Notes under the pieces: generated by a model
The model's input: only the letters and a program-made list of their open reading frames with translations
What the model was told of the DNA's origin: nothing
Database searches by the model: none
Position numbers and translations under genes: made by a program
Part shown: positions 1 through 5,301 of the stretch, in pieces
Layout: every line of letters begins with the position of its first letter
Position numbering within the stretch: position 1 is the first letter of the stretch
Assembly (NCBI GenBank): GCA_946479995.1
Contig: CAMLIU010000157.1
Location: 1-5,301, forward strand
Origin: an uncultured Gemmatimonadota bacterium
GTDB taxonomy: Bacteria; Gemmatimonadota; Gemmatimonadetes; Gemmatimonadales; Gemmatimonadaceae
Reading direction: 5' to 3'
Length of the DNA stretch: 5,301 nucleotides

Positions 1-1032
1 GGTGCGCGGCACCACGGCATCCTGCACCACGAGCGCGGGCGAGATGCGGCCCATGGCGCCGAACGCCTTCTTGCGCCCCTGCCAGAGTCGCGCGCGCTCC
101 TCCGGGTCCGCGGCCGTGTGCACACCACGCGCGCCGGCGGCGCGACAGAAACCGGCGACCCGCTCCACGTCGTCATCGAGGCCGGCGGCGGCGCCATCGA
201 GCTCGATGAGGAGGACCGCAGCCGCGTCGGTGGGATAGCCGGCGGCGTAGATGGACGACTCCACCACCTGCACGGCCGCGGCATCCATCATCTCCATCGC
301 CGCGGGGACGATCCCCGCCGCGATCACCGCCGACACGGCGTGCGCCGCGCCATCCACCGACATGAAGTCGGCGAGCAGGGTGCGCACGGCCTGCGGGTTC
401 TTCGTGAGCTTCACGGTGACGTCGAGCGCCACGCCGAAGCATCCCTCGGAGCCGATGAATGCGCCGAGCAGGTCGTAGCCATCGGTCTCGCCATCGGGAT
501 TGCCGAGCTGCACGATCTCGCCGCTGGGCAGGAGGGCGGTGACGGCGAGCACGTGGTTCAGCGTGACGCCGTACTTGAGGCAGTGCGGACCTCCCGCGTT
601 CTCGGCGATGTTGCCGCCGATGGTGCACGCGGTCTGGCTGGACGGGTCGGGTGCGTAGTGCAGCCCGAACGCCGCCGCCGCCCGACCGAGCGAGGAGTTC
701 ACCACGCCGGGTTCGACCACGGCCCGCGCATCGCCTGCTTCTATTGAAAGGATCCCCTTGAGCCGATGCAGGCCGAGCAGCACGACGTCCTCGGCGAGCG
801 CACCGCCGGAGAGGCCGGTGCCCGCGCCGCGGGGCACGAAGGGGACGTTGCGCTCGGCGAGCAGCCGCACGACGCCGATGACTTCGTCGCGCGTGCCCGG
901 GAAGACGGCAACGGAGGGTCGCTTCTGGTAGCCCGGGAGGCCGTCGGACTCATAGGTGCGCAGCTCGCCGGGGCGCACGAGGACCCGCCGCTCGCCCACG
1001 ATGGCGCGCAGCGGCTCGACCAGCTCGTTCAT
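1..1032 (-). CDS. glcD: GlcD-type FAD-linked oxidase (glycolate oxidase subunit D-like), 3' end cut by window edge
   Basis: The frame is open from an ATG at 1032 to position 1, giving 344 residues with no stop. Family members are about 460-500 residues, so roughly the last quarter is missing. The N-terminal FAD-binding (PCMH-type) domain shows PRGAGTGLSGGA at residues 67-78, YAPDPSSQ at 126-133, IGGNIAENAGG at 138-148, HCLKYG at 150-155 and GSEG at 194-197. The start of the FAD-oxidase C-terminal domain follows, with AMEMMD, IELDG and GRKKAFGAMGRISP (319-332). From memory these blocks line up with E. coli GlcD. In that family the protein oxidises glycolate (some relatives use D-lactate or other 2-hydroxy acids) with FAD and passes electrons on through GlcE/GlcF-type partners. 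The ATG lies in an ATGA overlap with the lipid kinase stop and has no clear Shine-Dalgarno, so translation is probably coupled. The exact substrate is not decided by sequence. A D-lactate dehydrogenase is the main alternative. Confidence 0.9.
   Translation of the reverse strand, partial: MNELVEPLRAIVGERRVLVRPGELRTYESDGLPGYQKRPSVAVFPGTRDEVIGVVRLLAERNVPFVPRGAGTGLSGGALAEDVVLLGLHRLKGILSIEAGDARAVVEPGVVNSSLGRAAAAFGLHYAPDPSSQTACTIGGNIAENAGGPHCLKYGVTLNHVLAVTALLPSGEIVQLGNPDGETDGYDLLGAFIGSEGCFGVALDVTVKLTKNPQAVRTLLADFMSVDGAAHAVSAVIAAGIVPAAMEMMDAAAVQVVESSIYAAGYPTDAAAVLLIELDGAAAGLDDDVERVAGFCRAAGARGVHTAADPEERARLWQGRKKAFGAMGRISPALVVQDAVVPRT
1029..1032 (-). promoter_or_regulatory. ATGA stop/start overlap between the lipid kinase and glcD-like genes
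   Basis: On the minus strand ATGA combines the ATG of the FAD-linked oxidase (1032-1030) with the TGA of the lipid kinase (1031-1029). The bases before the ATG are pyrimidine-rich (GCCTCCGTC) and offer no Shine-Dalgarno. Start selection therefore most likely depends on termination-reinitiation. This 4-nt arrangement is the classic operon junction and supports co-transcription of all three genes. Confidence 0.7.
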
Positions 1033-1910
1033 GACGGAGGCGGACACACTACGGAAAGTGCACCGCTGCGCAGCTCATAATCCAGTGGCGTACGGAGCAG
1101 CACCACCTCTCCGTCCACCGCCACCCAGCCCTCGCCCTTCATCGTGATGCGCAGCCGGTCCGTGATGATGTCGTCGAAGTGGCCCGTGCGTGACACGGCA
1201 TCGAGCCCACGCGTGATGGCGGTGGCGCCGATCAGCATGAGGCGGAGCCGCGACCGTCCCTTCACGACCATGACGTGGAGTCCGCGTCGTCCGTCCGGCA
1301 CCCGCTTCCCGAGCACGGGAAACTGCAGCTCCCGCTCGCCCACACCGATGAACACGAGAGGCGTGCGGAAGAGCCTCGCTCGGCCGTCCACCTCGATCTC
1401 CACACCCATCCGCCGTACGCTGGTCATCATGCGCACCGCGGCGAGCAGCGACGCAAGGCGATAGCCGAGGTGGCGCTCCAGGTTCTCGCGCGTGCGCACG
1501 TAGCGCACGTAACCACCCACGCTGCTCGTGTTGAGGAAGACGCGACCATTCACCACGCCGACGTCCACCTTCCGTGTCTGCGGCTGCACCGCGAGCGCCA
1601 CCGCTTCGGCGGCCACGGTGCTGATCCCGAGGTCGCGCGCGAAGTGGTTGAGGGTCCCGCCGGGGAGGATGGCGAGCTCGGTGTCCGAGCCGAGGAGCGC
1701 GCAGGCGGCCGTGGCGATGGTCCCGTCGCCGCCGGCGACGAGGATGCGTCGCGCGCCGCCCTGTACCAGGCGCTGCACGGTGGCGGCGATGTCCGCCGGT
1801 TCCACCTCGTGCACGTCGAACGCGCCGCTCGCGTCGAGCGCCTCGCGCGCCGCCGCCGCCGTGCCCGCGGCGTGGTTCACGATGGCCGGGAGTCGTGCCG
1901 CGTCAGCCAA
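1029..1910 (-). CDS. Diacylglycerol kinase family lipid kinase
   Basis: This 293-residue protein is the usual length for bacterial DgkB/YegS-like lipid kinases, which phosphorylate diacylglycerol or a related lipid with ATP at the inner face of the membrane. The N-terminal catalytic domain shows IVNHAAG (10-16, usually IVNPxxG), the nucleotide-binding GGDGT (60-64) and PGGTLNHFARDLGI (83-96). The C-terminal beta domain has VFLNTSSVGG (124-133), and VDGE (265-268) carries the Asp expected to act as catalytic base in this family. There is no signal peptide or membrane helix, which fits a peripheral membrane enzyme. I chose the TTG at 1910 because it leaves about nine residues before the IVN strand, as is normal. 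The only nearby alternative, GTG at 1880, would cut into that strand. The TTG overlaps the end of the upstream glycosyltransferase gene by 8 nt, and the stop overlaps the next gene's ATG. The lipid substrate (diacylglycerol, ceramide, sphingoid base or other) cannot be read from sequence. Confidence 0.92.
   Translation of the reverse strand: MADAARLPAIVNHAAGTAAAAREALDASGAFDVHEVEPADIAATVQRLVQGGARRILVAGGDGTIATAACALLGSDTELAILPGGTLNHFARDLGISTVAAEAVALAVQPQTRKVDVGVVNGRVFLNTSSVGGYVRYVRTRENLERHLGYRLASLLAAVRMMTSVRRMGVEIEVDGRARLFRTPLVFIGVGERELQFPVLGKRVPDGRRGLHVMVVKGRSRLRLMLIGATAITRGLDAVSRTGHFDDIITDRLRITMKGEGWVAVDGEVVLLRTPLDYELRSGALSVVCPPPS
1903..1910 (-). promoter_or_regulatory. 8-nt stop/start overlap (TTGGCTGA), translational coupling
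   Basis: On the minus strand TTGGCTGA holds the TTG start of the lipid kinase (1910-1908) and, in another frame, the TGA stop of the glycosyltransferase fusion (1905-1903). No strong Shine-Dalgarno lies just upstream; the nearest purine-rich stretch is a weak GGCTGGGC. This suggests that ribosomes finishing the large protein re-initiate on the kinase, which would hold it at a low ratio to the synthase. The overlap is seen directly. Coupling is inferred. Confidence 0.6.
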
Positions 1911-4900
1911 TGGCGCCCAGCCGCGGTGCGTGTTCGGGAAGCGCCACGGTGGCCTTGCGATCGAGCTTGCCCCATCCGACCAGCCGCCCGCTCAGCGCCG
2001 CGGCGAAGGAGCGCACCACCACCCAGTACATGACCTGGCGATACGCGAAACGCTGGATGAAGATCAGCCAGGTGAGCTGCTTCTCCTCGTCGGGCTCCAT
2101 GAGGAAGGCCAGCACCGCCGCCACCCAGTCCACGAGGAGGAAGATGGCGTAGTAGGTGAGCACCTGCTCCAGGTTCACGAGCCCGTACGCGAGCCGTCCG
2201 TCCACGCTGTGCGCCATGGCGTTGAGCCACACGGAGAAGATGCTCAACACGAACATGAGGTCGGCGACCGGCGAGATGGCGGGGAGCAGGAGCTGGAAGA
2301 GGAAGACATTGGGCAGGGCGATGAACCCGAGTGAGCCGTACCGTCGCCGGAAGAATGCGTCGCGGTGCTTCCATGCGCACTGCAGGGTGCCGAACGACCA
2401 GCGGAATCGCTGCTTCGCCAGCCCGCGAAGGGTGTCGGGCGCTTCGGTATACGCGACTGCTGCATCCGCGTAAGCTACCGACCATCCCGCCCGTCGCATG
2501 GCCAGGGTGAGATCCTGATCCTCGGCCAGCGTATCCTCACGGAAGCCGCCCACCTCCAGCACCGCCGACCGCCGCCAGGCGCCCACCGCCCCCGGCACGA
2601 CGGTGATGCAGTCGAGCAATGAAAAGGCGCGGCGGTCGAGGTTCTGGCTCGTCACGTACTCCAGCGCCTGCCACCGCGTGACGAGGTTGATGCGGTTGCC
2701 TACCTTCGCGTTGCCCGCCACGGCAGCGACGGAACGGTTGGCGAGCGGCTGCACCAGCTCGGCCACCGTGTCCTCGTCGAAGATGGTGTCGGCGTCGAGG
2801 CCGATCACCACCTCATGCCTCGCGAGGGCGATGCCGTGATTGAGCGCGCTCGCCTTGCCGCCGTTGGGCTTGCGATGCACGCTCACGCGCTGGTCGCCGC
2901 CGTACGCCGCCTCGCATGCCGCGGCGGTGCCGTCGGAGGAGCCGTCGTCCACGACGATTATCTCCAGCTCGCCCGCATAGCGCTGCGCCAGCAGCGATGC
3001 CACGGTGCGGACGATGACCTTCTCCTCGTTGTACGCCGGCACGATGACGCTCACGCCCGGCGTGAACGACACCGGTGCGTTGCGATCCTGGTGGCCCTTC
3101 AGTCGCTGGACGAGGGCGAGCATGCCGATGATGACCAGCCGCGCGATGCCGAGCGCGACGGCGATGCTGAAGATCCAGAACAGGGCCGTTTCGCCGGTGC
3201 CGAGCATGAGGAAGCCCGCCTTGCGCACCAGGCGGGTCGCCTCGCTGGCGGGGGGAAGCTGCGGCATGGCATCGTCGCGGGTGATGCCGGCGAGGTCGCC
3301 CACGAGGACGATCGTGTCGCCGCGCGCGCGAAGCGAATCGATGAGCGGGCCGAGCGCGGCCACCGTCTGCGAGCGATCGCCACCGGCGTCGTGCAGGAGG
3401 ATCACGTTGCGCGCCGAATCCTGCGTGGTGGCGTTGATGGCGTTCGGCGCCTCGCGACGCTCGAGCACGAGCCGGATGATGGAGTCGGCGGGGATGCCCT
3501 TCCAGTCGTCGCCGTCCACGTGGAGGCCGATCGTCCAGTAGTGCCGCTTCGACGCGATCCCCACCGGCACCAGCTCGGCCGCCGTCGTCGGCTCGGCGTC
3601 GCCGAAGTAGGGCGGACGGAAGAACGCGGTGCGGCGGTTGATGTCCGCCTCGAGCAGGGACGTCGTGGCGTCGAGCTCGATGCGGTCGCGGCGCTCTCCC
3701 TCGAGCGCCATGTTGGGGTGCGTGTAGGTGTGATTGCCGATCTCGTGTCCCTCGGCGAACTCCCGCTCCACGATGCCGAGGTGGGTGTCCACGTTCTGCC
3801 CGACGACGAAGAAGGTCGCCTTCACCCCGCGCGAGCGGAGGGTGTCGAGGATCATCGGCGTCCAGCGCGCGTCGGGTCCGTCGTCGAAGGTGAGGGCGAC
3901 GCGATGCGCGTTGCGCGGCTGCCCGCCCGTGCGCGTGAGCACATATGGAATGGGCACCTGCACCAGCGTCTGGCTGGTGATGAAGCCGGTGGACGGGTCA
4001 ACGCGAACATTGCGCGCTCCCTCGTTCGGGAAGTAGGTGAGCTGCAGGATCTCCCCGGTGCCGTCGAACTCCGCGTCGTAGCCGGGCGGCATGCGACGCA
4101 GGCTGTCGGGGGAGAGCAGGGTGCCGTCCGCCGTGACGACGCTCCACAGCGAGGGATCCTCGCCCCCCAGGTGCCAGAGCGCATGTCCAGCCACGCCGAG
4201 CGCCTGCCCGACGCGCATCTCGTTGTAGGCGGTCGTCGCGTCGAGATACCAGAGGAGGTGATCGGTGGAGTCGGCGTCCGACCACGTCATGTACGGATTG
4301 AGCGAGACGGGATCGAAGTGCGGGCGCGGCTGGCCCGCGCCGCGCGCGGCGCGCATCGTCTCCTGGAAGTCGAAGATCTCGGCGCGGTGCACGTTCACCG
4401 CCTCGGCGTCGTTCCAGTCGTAGCCGTAGGCGCCGATCATCAGGATCAGCTTCGACGGCGGCACGAGCCGCGCGAAGCGCTTCGCCTGCGAGACATAGAA
4501 TCGCTGGCTGGAGATCGGGCCCGGTTCCCCCTGCGGGTAATGCTCGTCGAACAGCATCGGGAACAGCTCGTCGTTCACCTGCCCCGCGCGCCGGACGTAA
4601 GCGTCGCCATCGCCCGCCGCGACCGCCTGGGTGGCGAGGCGGCCGATGCCGTGCATCGAGTTGCGCAGCTCCTGCGCGAAGGCGAGCACCTGCGGCTGCT
4701 GGCTCGCGTCGAAGCCCTCGAGGTCGAGGGTCGTGCCGGCAAGTCCGTACTTGAGCACGGCGTCATGCAGCTGGCGCACGGCGTTGGCGCGTGCCACCGG
4801 GTTGCCGAGGAAGCGCGCCATGACCTTCGCGTCGAAGCGCCCGCCCGCCGAGTCGCCGCCGGCAACGACGAAGTTGCTGAGCATGATGAACAGCGCCGGT

Positions 4901-5301
4901 CGTGACTCGGCCGGCCGGCTCGCCAGCAGGTCGAGCACCCTGCGATCCACGCGGAGCTGCAGCGAGTCGCCGGTGGCGGGAACGAAGGCCCACTCGCCGA
5001 TCACCCAGTCCAGCTTGTCGAGATGCTGCGAGAGCGAGGAGAAGGAATTGTCCGCCCAGTTCACGTAGAAGCCGGCGACGATGGCGTCGCGACGTGGCGG
5101 CGCGCCGGCCACGTCGAGCGTGGGGACCACGTCGGGGCGGCGGGACTTCGTGGTGCCGTAGCGCCGCACGATCGCGGCGAGCTTGCGGCGGTACGCCGTG
5201 CGCAGCCGGTCCACCCGGGTGAACGGGCCGGGCTTTCCCGTGGTCGGTCGCGCGATCGGCTGGTCGTTCGCGGTGGCGAGCGGCAGCTCCGGCGGTACCG
5301 G
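1903..5301 (-). CDS. GH18-like hydrolase / NodB polysaccharide deacetylase / family-2 glycosyltransferase fusion, 5' end cut by window edge
   Basis: At least 1103 residues are seen from an in-frame GTG at 5214, and the frame stays open for 29 more codons to the window edge. Those codons contain no ATG, GTG or TTG, and no Shine-Dalgarno precedes 5214, so the true start is probably upstream. Residues below count from 5214. A GH18-like domain (about 43-375) has FYVNWAD, the active-site strand AGTTLDLE (159-166) and MLFDEH (220-225). A CE4 deacetylase (about 438-645) has TFDDGPD (442-448), HTYTH (495-499), RPPY (533-536), DGDDW (567-571) and LLHD (606-609), so the metal and catalytic residues are intact. 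A helix at about 674-702 leads into a processive GT2 (about 720-945) with VPAYNEE, VVDDGSSDGT, DAD (807-809), EDQD (898-901) and QRFRW (935-939), like PgaC, NodC and hyaluronan synthase. Hydrophobic segments follow at about 962-997, 1018-1039 and 1048-1074. For the hydrolase and deacetylase to be periplasmic and the transferase cytosolic, a further N-terminal membrane anchor is needed outside the window. The probable role is synthesis, deacetylation and trimming of an N-acetylhexosamine glycan. The product is not determined. I see no PilZ domain. Confidence 0.93.
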   Translation of the reverse strand, partial: PVPPELPLATANDQPIARPTTGKPGPFTRVDRLRTAYRRKLAAIVRRYGTTKSRRPDVVPTLDVAGAPPRRDAIVAGFYVNWADNSFSSLSQHLDKLDWVIGEWAFVPATGDSLQLRVDRRVLDLLASRPAESRPALFIMLSNFVVAGGDSAGGRFDAKVMARFLGNPVARANAVRQLHDAVLKYGLAGTTLDLEGFDASQQPQVLAFAQELRNSMHGIGRLATQAVAAGDGDAYVRRAGQVNDELFPMLFDEHYPQGEPGPISSQRFYVSQAKRFARLVPPSKLILMIGAYGYDWNDAEAVNVHRAEIFDFQETMRAARGAGQPRPHFDPVSLNPYMTWSDADSTDHLLWYLDATTAYNEMRVGQALGVAGHALWHLGGEDPSLWSVVTADGTLLSPDSLRRMPPGYDAEFDGTGEILQLTYFPNEGARNVRVDPSTGFITSQTLVQVPIPYVLTRTGGQPRNAHRVALTFDDGPDARWTPMILDTLRSRGVKATFFVVGQNVDTHLGIVEREFAEGHEIGNHTYTHPNMALEGERRDRIELDATTSLLEADINRRTAFFRPPYFGDAEPTTAAELVPVGIASKRHYWTIGLHVDGDDWKGIPADSIIRLVLERREAPNAINATTQDSARNVILLHDAGGDRSQTVAALGPLIDSLRARGDTIVLVGDLAGITRDDAMPQLPPASEATRLVRKAGFLMLGTGETALFWIFSIAVALGIARLVIIGMLALVQRLKGHQDRNAPVSFTPGVSVIVPAYNEEKVIVRTVASLLAQRYAGELEIIVVDDGSSDGTAAACEAAYGGDQRVSVHRKPNGGKASALNHGIALARHEVVIGLDADTIFDEDTVAELVQPLANRSVAAVAGNAKVGNRINLVTRWQALEYVTSQNLDRRAFSLLDCITVVPGAVGAWRRSAVLEVGGFREDTLAEDQDLTLAMRRAGWSVAYADAAVAYTEAPDTLRGLAKQRFRWSFGTLQCAWKHRDAFFRRRYGSLGFIALPNVFLFQLLLPAISPVADLMFVLSIFSVWLNAMAHSVDGRLAYGLVNLEQVLTYYAIFLLVDWVAAVLAFLMEPDEEKQLTWLIFIQRFAYRQVMYWVVVRSFAAALSGRLVGWGKLDRKATVALPEHAPRLGAIG

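Noticed and set aside
738..755. A local AT-rich patch (ttctattgaaagga) in very GC-rich sequence, considered as a promoter or a frameshift site in the glcD-like gene.
   Set aside because: The minus-strand frame reads through without interruption (Ile-Leu-Ser-Ile-Glu-Ala) in a variable part of the FAD domain, and no gene starts nearby on either strand.
118..2334. Several overlapping plus-strand open frames of 200-270 codons (about 118-747, 1275-2033 and 1528-2334).
   Set aside because: All are antisense to the GlcD, lipid kinase or glycosyltransferase coding sequence and give low-complexity Arg/His/Ala-rich translations without domain motifs.
1877..2485. A 202-codon minus-strand frame spanning the end of the fusion gene.
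   Set aside because: It is in another frame of the same strand as the GT2 and membrane-helix region, where the conserved QxxRW and helices lie. It is an out-of-frame shadow with Arg-rich composition.
4336..4353. A perfect 18-bp GC-only palindrome (cgcgccgcgcgcggcgcg), possible hairpin or operator.
   Set aside because: It sits inside the GH18-like coding region, in an Ala/Arg/Gly-rich loop (about residues 287-293). It has no T-run and no gene boundary nearby. Runs of alternating GC make such palindromes likely by chance at this composition.
2815..4905. A 696-codon open frame on the plus strand, antisense to the fusion gene.
   Set aside because: It lies opposite an evolutionarily conserved three-domain gene. 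Its translation is rich in Arg, His, Ala, Val and Glu with no recognisable motif, as expected from the antisense of GC-rich codons. It is long only because stops are rare at this GC content.

Overview
This is a high-GC window (roughly two thirds G+C by eye). It is packed with coding sequence on the minus strand and has no intergenic space. Three genes read right to left, from about 5301 down to 1, with very tight junctions. The stop of the first gene overlaps the TTG start of the second by 8 nt, and the stop of the second overlaps the ATG of the third in an ATGA. The window therefore looks like the inside of one operon, cut at both ends. The operon promoter and the first gene's true start lie beyond 5301. 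The end of the third gene lies beyond position 1.

Gene 1 (5301 to 1903, 5' end missing) encodes a very large multi-domain membrane protein. In order it carries a GH18-like glycoside hydrolase domain, a NodB/CE4 polysaccharide deacetylase domain, a transmembrane segment, and a processive family-2 glycosyltransferase followed by more membrane helices. It resembles PgaB (deacetylase plus hydrolase) and PgaC (synthase) activities joined in one chain, although the hydrolase family and the domain order differ. The likely job is to make a beta-linked N-acetylhexosamine polymer or oligosaccharide at the inner membrane and modify it on the outer face. Gene 2 (1910 to 1029) is a diacylglycerol-kinase-family lipid kinase. 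Gene 3 (1032 to 1, 3' end missing) is a GlcD-type FAD-linked oxidase.

The organism cannot be fixed from this window. High GC, GTG/TTG start use, a GlcD close to the enterobacterial form and a GH18-CE4-GT2 fusion suit a high-GC environmental bacterium. Gemmatimonadota or a similar group is a guess, not a result. Functionally, genes 1 and 2 make a plausible envelope pair (a glycan synthase and a lipid kinase at the same membrane). GlcD appears to be a metabolic passenger whose link to the other two is unclear. I see no RNA genes, mobile elements, CRISPR, terminators or internal promoters. The most interesting element is the trifunctional synthase, particularly its degenerate hydrolase active-site motif next to fully conserved deacetylase and transferase motifs.
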